A DNA stretch of 64,000 bases from Tieghemostelium lacteum (Eukaryota; Evosea; Eumycetozoa; Dictyosteliales; Raperosteliaceae). Location of the stretch: the NCBI GenBank assembly GCA_001606155.1, contig LODT01000037.1, positions 682,001 to 746,000 of the forward strand. The letters are read 5' to 3'. Within the stretch, counting starts at the first letter, position 1. The number at the start of each line of letters is the position of its first letter. This document shows positions 43,901 to 53,618 of this stretch, one piece after another. The translations under genes were made by a program, and so were the position numbers. The notes beneath the pieces are model-generated. The model worked only from the letters and a program-made list of their open reading frames with translations. It was not told the origin of the DNA and did not search any database.

Positions 43901-44378
43901 GTTCAGATTGACCAACTATTACAGAGCCATTGACATTAGTCTCTACTCTGATGGTGTAAAATTCCAGTCTCAAGCCGAACATTTGGCCGAGGATTGTTCA
44001 GATCCATTATGGTTGAAATCCAGAGAATACTATTCATATGATTTGGATTATCTGGGTATTTGTAAAGTTGTATTTTATTATCTTTCCAGTGGTAAATCTA
44101 TAGCATTGGCAATTAGAGACAATCAAGAACTTGTGGTTTCCAATCTCAGTGAACTCCCATCCGCCTACCAATCCAACCCAATTTGGAACCAATTATTTAC
44201 AAAATTACTAAACCACAAGTGCATCAATAACTCATCCAATGTCAATATTTTAAAAGAAGTACAAGCTACCTTTGAATCTTATTTAGAATCAGATTCAAGA
44301 TCAAAGTTTTTAAAAAATTTATCAAGAAAACAAAAGATTCATGTATTCCAATTCTTAAAATCTATATCGAGCTCTTAA
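40919..44378 (+). CDS. Mad3/BubR1-type spindle checkpoint protein with pseudokinase
   Basis: Two exons, 40919-41064 and 41141-44378, give 1127 residues. An N-terminal KEN box (10-12, [15 protein letters not shown]) leads into the Mad3/BUB1 TPR domain (about 50-180). Further motifs are a second KEN box at 315-317, a GLEBS-like Bub3 site at about 423-435 ([13 protein letters not shown]), and four ABBA-like motifs: FMIFDD (268), FQVYCD (341), FEIFED (653) and FTIYEE (700). The C-terminal 300 residues are kinase-like, but HGDIKPDN reads NGSLSPRS near 937 and the DLG position reads NYY at 974-976, so the catalytic Asp residues are lost. It should therefore inhibit APC/C-Cdc20 like BubR1 rather than phosphorylate. 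Confidence 0.88.
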
Positions 44379-44856
44379 AAATAAACAATTTTTGGTTAAT
44401 TTAAATATCTACAACTATTTTATTTAACTTATAGATATTGATTATCCTTACATGTTAAAATGAATGATAAAATACAATCCTATAATTTTTTTTGAATTTT
44501 TTAAAATGTATTTTAAACTAACGTAAATTGATACCAAAGTATTTTCATATATTAGAATAATAACTATTAGAGCACAATAAGTCATTAAAAACAATAATTA
44601 AGTATTAGATTTTTATCATAAATATTTAGTTATAATCTTAAAAAAAATGAAAAAATGAAATGTAAAGTTTACAAAAAGGTTCCACGAAACCTGTGGAACC
44701 TTGCAAAAGTGCAAATACCTCTAAATCTTATTCAACCACCAACAGATCATACTTTACTATTTTTAAAATTGTTTATAAATCATACAATACAAATTTCTCT
44801 AAATCATTTTTTCAAATTTTTTTTGATTTTGCTACAGTTATAACTGTCATAAACAC
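44379..44856. other. Intergenic spacer with hairpin
   Basis: AT-rich spacer of 478 nt. It holds a perfect 10-bp hairpin at 44676-44702 (listed separately). Overlapping short open frames here are not convincing. Confidence 0.4.
44676..44702. repeat. 10-bp hairpin AAGGTTCCAC/GTGGAACCTT
   Basis: The arms AAGGTTCCAC (44676-44685) and GTGGAACCTT (44693-44702) pair perfectly around a 7-nt loop. The stem is half G/C, unlike the surrounding DNA, so it could be a structured leader element, a small RNA or a protein site about 155 nt before the ankyrin-like gene. Confidence 0.5.
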
Positions 44857-47103
44857 ATGGCAAGCAGTAATGATTTGTTTTTTAGAGTATTTAGAAATAA
44901 GATTTTAAGATCTAAAATTTTGGGATACTTGAAAAGTAAACCAAATTATAAATTATTAGATTATGAAGGTAGAAGAAAAACAAAATTAGTTTATTGGGAT
45001 GACTTGATAGCTGATGCTAATGACATTTTACGAATGAATCTATGTCATTTGTTTGTAGATAAGTTTTTAAATGACAAATTCTTTAAAGTGTCTTGTAAGA
45101 ATATCAATGATTTCATGTCTAGAAATGATGACTATACACTCTTTAGAAGACTATATGATCAAATACCATTGTATTTCACAATGACTGAATCTGACTATCA
45201 ACCACAGTTCAGTAAGGATCAATTAGAGATAATGAAAAATGTTCCACATAAGAGTTATCTCATTGATCAGAGTTGTATGAAAAAGAATAGTTTTCAGATT
45301 ATTGAATTCCTTTTGTCAAAAGGTTTCAAATTTTCTATTCTCTCTTTGAAGAATAGTTTAATTTCTGGAAATTTACCTGCTGTAAAGTTCTTTTATCCAA
45401 AATATAAATGGCAGTTTAAAAAAGAACTATTAGATAGCGCCATTATAAATATGGTAAGATTTAGCTCTGTGGAGGTATTCCAATATCTAAATGAACATGT
45501 TTATGCTCTACCGAAGATTATTGAGAAACCTTTACTCTATCATGCTGTTCTCAGAAATCAATTTGAAATCACTAAATATCTCATTGATCATAATATTGGT
45601 ATCATCGAGGTACCTAAAATTATTAAACCAAAAAATGATGATGATGATGAAGATGAAGATGATGAAGATGAAGATGATGAAGATGTAGATGATGAAGATG
45701 AAAAGGAACGGGAATTGGAAGATGAAATAGAAGAAGAGGAAGACGAAGTAGAAAAAGATGATAGCGATTTAGAGGAAATGGATGACCAAAAAGAGGAAAC
45801 TTGTAAAAGAAAATCAATCGATAAGGAGAGTGATGAGGGGAGGGAAAAAAAGAAATTAAAATTAGATAACAAAAAAAGAGAACAAAAGAAACACTGGAAA
45901 ACTAAAGATCCAATGCCAAGAGAATTGTTAAAAGTAGATAAACACAAGTCACTATTGGTTGATATTTCAACAAAATTCAAGGATAGTAAGATATTCAACT
46001 ATTTTATAACAAGAGATGGTTGGTTAAGTAATATTAGGAAAACATTGACATCTCGTACATTGGTATTTGCTGTTAAATTCAATAACCGTGAAGTACTCAA
46101 TTATATCCATCTTCATTACCCCAATTTGATTAAAAAGTATTTGATTACATTGGTTCATCAATTATCTCTGAAAATAATAGACTCATCCTCTAAAGACTTT
46201 TGTTTAGAGATTCTGGAACTACTATTGGATAACTATAAATTGAAATGGATATCTCTACGTCCTCTGAGATACCTATTCGAAAGTGGAGATAAAAAGATTA
46301 TCCAAAAGGTAATTGACATGAAATTATATCAGATCACTAAAAACAATGAGGCAAGGGAAGCCAATAACATTTTAATGTCTGCATGGGAATCCGGTTCATT
46401 AGAAATTATAAAACTATTCTTGGACTCATATATAGGAAAAAAAGCAAGATGTATAATTGATTCATCACCCTCTAAAATATTTTTGGATGCATTCATCTTG
46501 TGCAAATCGTACCATCTCAGAGATAACTATAGGTTTAAAATCACCAAAGAGTTATGGAAAAAGAAAGATCATCCATATCTTAAAAATAGAATACCAACAG
46601 TTTTCCAACCATTTGATTTCCTTACAAATTTGGATTTCTTTAAAATAATGATTAAACAATGTACTCCTAAAACTGAAGAAAAACCATATTACGCACGTAA
46701 TTATTCACCTACTCGTCAATGCAATTTAGAAACTCTATTGTATATACATGATAATCCTAATGAATTTAAAGGATTATCTATGACTACAAATACATTAGTA
46801 AAGCTATGCTATGGAACTAGTGATTGCATATTGGAACTACCAATAGAAAAAATTAAAAATATTAGAGATACTGTACTCCAATTGATTGATAAAAATCTAA
46901 CTAGCGTTCTACAAACACGTAAAATAATTAGAGTTCTATTAGAGAATGCTGATATCCAAACTTTGGACACTTTCATCAATCACATTCACTCTAATCCTAA
47001 AATCAACCAAAATTTCCCATTCTTATCTAATTGGCAAAATTATACACCCATTCAACCCCAAAATATAGTTCCATTATGCCAATATATATATTCAAATTTA
47101 TAA
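44857..47103 (+). CDS. Dictyostelid ankyrin-like repeat family protein
   Basis: A 748-residue single-exon protein that begins FFRVFRNKILRSKILGYL, the usual start of a large dictyostelid family of degenerate ankyrin-repeat proteins. Ankyrin-like helix pairs recur, for example SFQIIEFLLSKGFKFS, SVEVFQYLNEHV, QFEITKYLIDHNIG and SLEIIKLFLDSYIG. A highly acidic and then basic insert (about 255-345, Asp/Glu then Lys-rich) splits the repeats. The molecular role is unknown; such families vary in number between species and often contain decayed copies. Confidence 0.7.
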   Translation: MASSNDLFFRVFRNKILRSKILGYLKSKPNYKLLDYEGRRKTKLVYWDDLIADANDILRMNLCHLFVDKFLNDKFFKVSCKNINDFMSRNDDYTLFRRLYDQIPLYFTMTESDYQPQFSKDQLEIMKNVPHKSYLIDQSCMKKNSFQIIEFLLSKGFKFSILSLKNSLISGNLPAVKFFYPKYKWQFKKELLDSAIINMVRFSSVEVFQYLNEHVYALPKIIEKPLLYHAVLRNQFEITKYLIDHNIGIIEVPKIIKPKNDDDDEDEDDEDEDDEDVDDEDEKERELEDEIEEEEDEVEKDDSDLEEMDDQKEETCKRKSIDKESDEGREKKKLKLDNKKREQKKHWKTKDPMPRELLKVDKHKSLLVDISTKFKDSKIFNYFITRDGWLSNIRKTLTSRTLVFAVKFNNREVLNYIHLHYPNLIKKYLITLVHQLSLKIIDSSSKDFCLEILELLLDNYKLKWISLRPLRYLFESGDKKIIQKVIDMKLYQITKNNEAREANNILMSAWESGSLEIIKLFLDSYIGKKARCIIDSSPSKIFLDAFILCKSYHLRDNYRFKITKELWKKKDHPYLKNRIPTVFQPFDFLTNLDFFKIMIKQCTPKTEEKPYYARNYSPTRQCNLETLLYIHDNPNEFKGLSMTTNTLVKLCYGTSDCILELPIEKIKNIRDTVLQLIDKNLTSVLQTRKIIRVLLENADIQTLDTFINHIHSNPKINQNFPFLSNWQNYTPIQPQNIVPLCQYIYSNL

Positions 47104-47135
47104 ATTATTATTAAATTGATAAATATGAAAATGAC

Positions 47136-47336
47136 ATGTTTAAACATATTACTGCTCACCCATTCCTGTACAATATTAGAAAAAAAATCATAAAGAAATT
47201 AAACACTGGAGAAAAACTTGATTTTAATAAAATTGGAACTATCTCCAATAGTACATATAACAATAGTTATACCTATAACCAATTGAATATATATAATAGA
47301 TATAAATCTTTCCCGGGATCTATTTCAAAAAACTAA
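47136..47336 (+). CDS. Small open frame, uncertain
   Basis: ATG 47136 opens a 66-codon frame, FKHITAHPFLYNIRKKIIKK then Asn/Tyr/Ser-rich sequence to a TAA. It lies 33 nt after the stop of the ankyrin-like gene and 84 nt before ribonucleotide reductase. Composition is protein-like, and the start resembles the basic N-terminus of the ankyrin-like family, so it could be a truncated family copy. It may equally be noncoding leader DNA. Confidence 0.3.
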   Translation: MFKHITAHPFLYNIRKKIIKKLNTGEKLDFNKIGTISNSTYNNSYTYNQLNIYNRYKSFPGSISKN

Positions 47337-47420
47337 ATATAAACCTCCCGCCTTTTTTTTTAACCTTTATTTTTTTTTTAAATTTAAAATTTTTTTCATC
47401 TGATAAATAACAGAAAAGAT

Positions 47421-48505
47421 ATGATGCAAATCAATAATGTTGAAGAACCAATTTTAAAAGAGAACAAGGATAGATTTGTTCTATTTCCAATTAAATACCC
47501 AGACATATGGAATATGTATAAACAAGCAGAAGCCTCATTCTGGACAGCAGAAGAGATTGATTTAGCCAGTGATATCAATGAATGGGAAAATAAGTTAAAT
47601 GAAAATGAAAAACATTTCATTTCCAATGTATTAGCATTTTTTGCAGCTTCAGATGGTATTGTTAATGAAAATCTAGCAACTAAATTTATGAGTGAAGTTC
47701 AAATACCAGAAGCCAGATGTTTCTATGGTTTCCAAATTGCCATTGAAAATATTCATTCTGAAACTTACAGGTAAGGAAATTTAAACCAATTATTGATTCA
47801 AATTCAAGATGATTAACATTATTGTATTTTAGTCTTTTAATTGATACATATATTAAAAACCCAGAACAAAAAGCTAAATTATTCAATGCTATAGAAACTA
47901 TTCCATGTGTGAAAAAGAAGGCAGAATGGGCCTTGAGATGGATCAATTCTAGATCATTTGCAGAGAGATTGGTGGCATTTGCAGCTGTTGAAGGTATCTT
48001 TTTCAGTGGTAGTTTCTGTTCCATCTTTTGGCTAAAGAAAAGAGGTTTAATGCCAGGTTTGACATTCTCCAATGAATTGATTAGTCGTGATGAAGGTCTA
48101 CATTGTAACTTTGCTTGTTTGCTCTACAGTAAACTCGTAAATAGATTAGATGAAAAAATCATTATAGACATTATCAAAGATGCTGTTGCATGTGAAAAGG
48201 AATTTGTAACTGAATCTCTACCAGTTGATCTCATTGGTATGAACAGCAGAGCCATGTCACAATACATTGAGTTTTGCGCAGATCGTCTAGTTGTCTCTCT
48301 TGGTTACAAAAAGATTTTTAATTCTACCAATCCTTTCGATTGGATGGAAATGATTTCTTTGCAAAGAAAATCAAACTTTTTTGAAGGTAAAGTAGCTGAA
48401 TATCAAAAGACTGGTGTCGCCAAATCTCAAACTTCCAACAGTTCCTCAAATACCTCTACTTCCTCTAACCAATCTAGACAATTTGTATTGGATGAAGATT
48501 TTTAA
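47421..48505 (+). CDS. rnrB: Ribonucleotide reductase small subunit
   Basis: The class I small subunit holds the di-iron tyrosyl radical that the large subunit uses to make deoxynucleotides. Exons 47421-47770 and 47833-48505 (intron GTAAGG...AG, phase 2) give 340 residues. Core motifs are all present: [71 protein letters not shown] and [15 protein letters not shown] with the iron ligands, and the C-terminal tail FVLDEDF that docks on the large subunit. A Ser/Thr/Asn linker precedes the tail. Two ATG codons are adjacent at 47421 and 47424; either may be used. Confidence 0.94.
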
Positions 48506-48781
48506 AATTAGATCTTGTGTTTATATTTTTAATAACAATAATTATTACTTTACACACCTCTTGTAACTTTTCATTTTTGTAAACAATTCTCTCTCTTTTT
48601 CTCTTCCACTTTCCTCTACTTCTATCTTAATATATTATATCTCTGAAAAAAAAACAACAGAAAAATAAATAACAGCTCTACTACTACAAATAGTATTATA
48701 CATTATTTAATCCTTATTTCTTATAATCGTTTTTTTTTTAATTATAAACCATTTAAATCTATATTTACAAATATGTGAAGC

Positions 48782-51097
48782 TTAATGTAAACTCCAAGCT
48801 CTAATTAGACCATTTTCAGAAGAAGAAACAAAAATTTCATCATTAGCACTGACAGAATTGGTACAAACATGGTCATTTGGAGTGTATTCACTCAGTTGAT
48901 GGAAAGGTGACAAGGCAGAGAAAGTTTTAATGGTACCATTGGAACATGATGCAACTAGAACCTTACCATCATTTGAAGTGGTGAGAGAAGAAACTCTACA
49001 ATCAAATGCAGGAATTTCATGAATAACTTTATCTTTTTTGGAAAGATCCCAAACTTTGATGTTTCCTTCCCAACTGGCACTGTAATAGAGACTTGCAGAT
49101 TGAGCTCTACCAAATACAACTGCAGGTATAACAGAATTGTGTGCTTGTTCAATGGTACGATGTTTAGTTAGTTTCTTTGAATGGTTACTAACTTGCCATA
49201 GAATAAGAGAATGATCTGTACTTGAGGTGATAAGGAATTCATCAGAATCTGAGAAACTTGCACAAGTAATAACACCCTTGTGAGCTGAATATTTATGTAA
49301 ATGTTTCTGAACAATAGATTCATCTCGGAGGATAAATGGCATCTTTACAGACCACAAAAATAGATCAAAATCATAACCACCACTAACCAACAAACTGCAA
49401 TCCTTATTGAGAGCCAATGCTTGAACTTTACCAGAGTGACCTTGGTAACGAACTACTTCTTTACCACTGGTTGGACCTTCCTTATTGATACAATAACCTT
49501 TAATATCATAATGATTACCACCAGCAAATACAATTCTTTGATCATTCTTTTGACCAACACAGAGGGTGTATACTGAACCTTCAAAATTGAAATCAAAGTC
49601 TTTGGACATTGTTTTAATATTGTAATGGAAAATATGATAATCTGAGGAACCAGAGATAAATGAATCACCTTCAGGTAGAATGCAAACACTATTTACAGAG
49701 TCTTTGTGTCCAATAAATTCATGGAAGAGTATAGGTTTATCAGATGGTTGTAAATTGTTATTGTTAATTTGGGTGAATGGTGACATGGATGAGGAACTTG
49801 GTGATATTGCTCCAATACCAATCTCCATACCTCCACTACCAGCTCCTTTTGGTGATTGTTGATTGTTAATGTTATTGGAAACTCTCCAAATTCTAACAGA
49901 ATGACCAGCAGAAGTTGCCATCAGTGGATATATAGGGTTGAGTTCAAAATCTGCAATACCAACTCCTTCATGAGCTTCAAAATTGTAGAGAACTTTATCT
50001 TTTTCATCATCTTTTTGAGAGATGGAGGAGTAAATTGGCAATTGAAGATCCATTTGATTTTGATTCAATGGAGAATTGTTAATGTCTTGCTTAAGTTCAT
50101 CAAGGACAATGACATCTGATTCCTGACCTTCAATCTTTTGTTTACCTAATTTTAGTGATTTTAGAGTACCATCAATAGAGGCAGACAATAGAATAGTATC
50201 ATTATTCAAGAGTGAAACTTGAGATACATCACCCTTGTGATGTTTGATTACTCTTAGCAATTCCATAGCTTTGGTATTCCATATTTTAATTTCATTATCT
50301 CTTGCACCACTAAATAGCATAGTTGCATCTTGATTGAAGGCTAAAGATACTACATCACCTCTATGACCATCAAACGAACCTAAAAGATGAACTTTAATAG
50401 AGGAATCATCTTCTCTCTTGGCACGAGACTCTGGACGTAATGTATTGATATCCCATAGTTTAACAGAACTGTCTCTACCAGCAGATGCCAATAAATGTTC
50501 AACCACAGCAAAACACATTACCGATGCCTTGTGACCTGTTATAGTTTCTAAAAGTTTAAAATTCTTGAGATAATCCCATACTTTAATATTTGCATCTTTA
50601 CCACCACTAACCAACGCAGTACCGTCACAAATCCAAGTCAGGCATTCAACATTGGATTCATGAGCATCTGGATCTTGGTGTGGACTAATTCTCTTTATAA
50701 TGAAACCTTTTAGATAGTCCCAAATAATTAAACCATCAAAACCACCACTAATTAGAATACTGTCTCTTGGATGAAATAGCAAACAATTTACAGTAGTTTT
50801 ATGCCCAATGAGTACATTTTCAACTACAAAATTACCTAAATGGTCCTCTTTAGTAATGTATATAGAAGCATTTCCACTGACGAATGCTAATCTTTTACCA
50901 TCTACTGACCAAGCTATTGGAGATTGTTCCTGTACACCAATAACCCTCATTGGTTGAGCAAATTTCTTTATTGAGCCACCAAGTTCATCGTTGATACGTA
51001 GATTTTCTAGTTGCTTGTTAACCTTTTGTTCATTGTGTGAATCCAATTGGTTATATTCAGTTTTAAACTTTTGTAATTCAATATTAATATCATTCAT
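48782..51097 (-). CDS. WD40-repeat protein, about two propellers
   Basis: A single-exon gene of 771 residues. A short charged N-terminal helix (1-40) is followed by roughly 12-14 WD40 repeats over the rest, for example HKTTVNCLLFHPRDSILISGG, DANIKVWDYL, GHKASVMCFAV, RDSSVKLWD, DNEIKIWN and SEYTPNDHVCTNSVSANDE. That number suits two seven-bladed propellers. A Ser/Gly/Asn-rich loop lies near 430-465. The order of repeats does not point me to a named family, so the function is open; it is probably a scaffold. Confidence 0.82.
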   Translation of the reverse strand: MNDINIELQKFKTEYNQLDSHNEQKVNKQLENLRINDELGGSIKKFAQPMRVIGVQEQSPIAWSVDGKRLAFVSGNASIYITKEDHLGNFVVENVLIGHKTTVNCLLFHPRDSILISGGFDGLIIWDYLKGFIIKRISPHQDPDAHESNVECLTWICDGTALVSGGKDANIKVWDYLKNFKLLETITGHKASVMCFAVVEHLLASAGRDSSVKLWDINTLRPESRAKREDDSSIKVHLLGSFDGHRGDVVSLAFNQDATMLFSGARDNEIKIWNTKAMELLRVIKHHKGDVSQVSLLNNDTILLSASIDGTLKSLKLGKQKIEGQESDVIVLDELKQDINNSPLNQNQMDLQLPIYSSISQKDDEKDKVLYNFEAHEGVGIADFELNPIYPLMATSAGHSVRIWRVSNNINNQQSPKGAGSGGMEIGIGAISPSSSSMSPFTQINNNNLQPSDKPILFHEFIGHKDSVNSVCILPEGDSFISGSSDYHIFHYNIKTMSKDFDFNFEGSVYTLCVGQKNDQRIVFAGGNHYDIKGYCINKEGPTSGKEVVRYQGHSGKVQALALNKDCSLLVSGGYDFDLFLWSVKMPFILRDESIVQKHLHKYSAHKGVITCASFSDSDEFLITSSTDHSLILWQVSNHSKKLTKHRTIEQAHNSVIPAVVFGRAQSASLYYSASWEGNIKVWDLSKKDKVIHEIPAFDCRVSSLTTSNDGKVLVASCSNGTIKTFSALSPFHQLSEYTPNDHVCTNSVSANDEIFVSSSENGLIRAWSLH

Positions 51098-51365
51098 TAT
51101 TAAATTATTGAATCAATTAATTAAAAATTGTGTATTTGGGGGAGTTTCTTGTCAAATTCCTACCATTTGTATAATTCAAAATATATTCAAGTGTCTTTAT
51201 ATACAATCTAAAAAAAACAACAAAATTAAAAATAAATAAAAATCTGAAAGTAATTATTTTGATTTAATTGGTTTTTAGGATTTCAGGAATCATATTAAAA
51301 ATGATCTGCATTGTACATTAAAATGTGTCCCTGGTTAAAGTTTAATAATCTTATTTAATTAATTA

Positions 51366-52762
51366 TCATCTCCTATTATTATTATTCTTTTTATTTGATT
51401 TATCTAACAAAGGGTCATAATATATATAATCATCTCTATCTCTATCTTCTCGATCCTTATAAAAATCGTGTGGATTTTTTTTATACTTTAATGTATGTGA
51501 TTTCCATGATTCATTATTTTCATTATTTTCATCATTTTCTATATTATTATTATTATTATTATTGTTGTTGGGATTTGAGATAGTAGTTTTAAATTTATTT
51601 AATTTCTCAAGAATCTGAAATTAAAAATATTAGTATAAATGGTTATAATATTAATTGTAATACCAATATTACATACACTCATATCAGAAACTTTTGATTT
51701 TATAGTTGGTCTATAATCATCTTTACCACTAACAGTTTTAAAAGATAACGAACCAACAATTTTCTTCTTTTTTTCTTTTGGTTGTTCGACATCTTTATCT
51801 TTTTCTTGTATTGTATTTTCACCTTCTCTTTCCCTTTTCTTTTCTCTTTCAATAATTTGTGATCTCATTTTATCACTAAATGTCTGAATATCATCTTTTG
51901 TATTCTGAACTTCTGTTTTAATTTGACCATTATCATTTGAAGTAGTATTTGTTGATGTTGTTTTACTATTTATATCTGCTGTTGTATCATTTAATTTAGA
52001 AGATACTATATCAATATCTTTTTCTTTGTTTTGATTTACATTTGAAAGATCTTTTTTTAAAGGTTTTTCTTGTTGTTGAGATATAGGTTTAGGTTTAGGT
52101 TTAGGTATATCCTCAGTTTCAGGTTCCTCTTCATCACCAAATGATAGTAAACCTAAATTTTTAGTTGTTGGTTTCTTTTTCTTTTGTTGTTTTTGTGTAG
52201 TTTGTTGTTGGGGTTTTAAATCTCTAGGTTTCAAATCATCAAAAGGATTAGCTATAACTTTACAAGCTAATATTTTGGGAGGAAATAGCGGCCTATCACT
52301 ATCATCTACATCCATTTCATTAATCTGTAAGAGATTAAATAAAGTGTCACCTATAATTCTACCAAATAGAGTATGTTTCTTATTGAGATCATCAGCTTTA
52401 CCTAAAGTGAAAAAGAACTGTGATCTATTGTCATCATGCGTACTTGATGCCATACCAACTAGTCCTCTTCTATTGAATCTCAATCTACTGTGAAACTCAT
52501 CTTTAAAACCTTGACCATTATTAAAAGTTGATTCACCACCAGTTCCAGTGGCAGTAGGATCTCCAGTTTGTGCAATAAAATCCTTTACTAGCCTATGAAA
52601 TATACAACCATTATAATAACCTTCCATACATAACTGTATGAAATTCCTGCATGTCATTGGTGTTTCCTTACCCCATAATTCAATTTCAATATCACCCAAT
52701 GTTGTCTTTAATAGTACTTTTCCATTGGTATCAGGTTCAATTGTATGTCCATTTGATGACAT
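51366..52762 (-). CDS. cwc27: Spliceosome cyclophilin CWC27
   Basis: CWC27 is a cyclophilin-like component of the activated spliceosome. Exons 52762-51677 and 51614-51366 (intron GTATGT...TTCAG, phase 0) encode 444 residues. The cyclophilin domain (about 10-170) has TTLGDIEIELWGKETP, GYYNGCIFHRLVKDFIAQTG and FFFTLGKADDLNKKHTLFG. The middle is Lys/Gln/Thr-rich with LLSFGDEEE. The last exon ends with HTLKYKKNPHDFYK and YYDPL, matching the conserved SLKF...YDVHDPL end of CWC27. In CWC27 the active-site residues are usually altered; here FHRL is retained, so weak isomerase activity cannot be excluded. Confidence 0.88.
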
Positions 52763-52973
52763 TAAATAACAAAATTAAAAATAAAAAATTAAAAAAATAT
52801 ATTTAACTAATTAAATTGAAATATAATTTCATATAGCTCAATATTAACATAAAATCAATTAATATAAAGTGGAATTATAAACAGAAATAAATTATTTTAT
52901 TTTTTGAATGTAATGATACTACTAAATTTCCACTTAAATACGAATGTGATTGATCTAGAGTAAATTAATAAAG

Positions 52974-53396
52974 TCATTTGATTTTAAAGTAATAATTACG
53001 ATAGATTAAAGATTCAAAAAGGAAATCTAAATCTTGATCCTCAGATTTTGGTATTCTAGTCAATAATACAATTTCTTTATATCTCTGAATTGATGAATCA
53101 ATTGATTAATGATCAATGTTAGATCGTTGTAGGCATTGTGATTGCATATTCAAGAGTAAATTCGTTGGCAATTGTTCTTTCCTGAATCTTTGAATAATTC
53201 TTTCAATGAAAGAATTAATTATTAATGTGAAGATGTATTAAATGAATTTACTTAAGAACATAGTTTATAACTTTTTGTGGATTTAGAGATTGTGATTATT
53301 GTTGAGTTGTAATAGAGATGACCATCTTTTAAGTGATAATAATCTTCTGGAATCAAAAAATTCGACAATTTACAAACAAGTGATATGGTTTGATGT
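52974..53396 (-). pseudogene. Decayed gene, possibly F-box family
   Basis: Minus-strand pieces read like protein: HQTISLVCKLSNFLIPEDYY near 53396, then, in another frame from 53210, FIERIIQRFRKEQLPTNLLL, and after an in-frame stop RYKEIVLLTRIPKSEDQDLD with a natural-looking end YRNYYFKIK at 52974. The first piece resembles the F-box-like start of dictyostelid family proteins. The several frames suggest a dead copy, though unusual introns are possible. It lies head-to-head with the F-box/LRR-like gene. Confidence 0.4.
53195..53217. repeat. 10-bp hairpin with 3-nt loop
   Basis: TAATTCTTTC (53195-53204) and GAAAGAATTA (53208-53217) are exact reverse complements around AAT. It lies inside the decayed gene, so it may be chance. 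Confidence 0.45.
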
Positions 53397-53618
53397 CATG
53401 GCTTATTGTTGAATTGAAGGTTAAAAATTTAATGCTAATTATTTATAAATGCTAAATTTTACTATTGAGTTTTGATTAAGAAGCTATTTTACAAATAAGT
53501 TATTTTTAGATTAAATTTTACTTAGAAATAATTTTTTAATTTATAAAAATTTAAAGATGTGATTTAAATTTAAATAAAAAGTCCCCTTTTATTTTACATT
53601 CGATCAAAGAGATAAATA

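Larger units (their letters stand above)
52763..53618. other. Spacer holding a decayed coding segment
   Basis: An 856-nt divergent spacer between CWC27 and the F-box/LRR-like gene. Its middle holds a decayed minus-strand coding segment and a small hairpin, both listed separately. The rest is AT-rich with no ORF. Confidence 0.4.

Noticed and set aside
44655-44908. Two overlapping short ORFs before the ankyrin-like gene
   Set aside because: They overlap each other and the true start, and read through a hairpin; no family similarity.
45588-45998. Ser-rich and His/Leu-rich minus-strand frames
   Set aside because: Antisense shadows of the acidic Asp/Glu codon run in the ankyrin-like gene.
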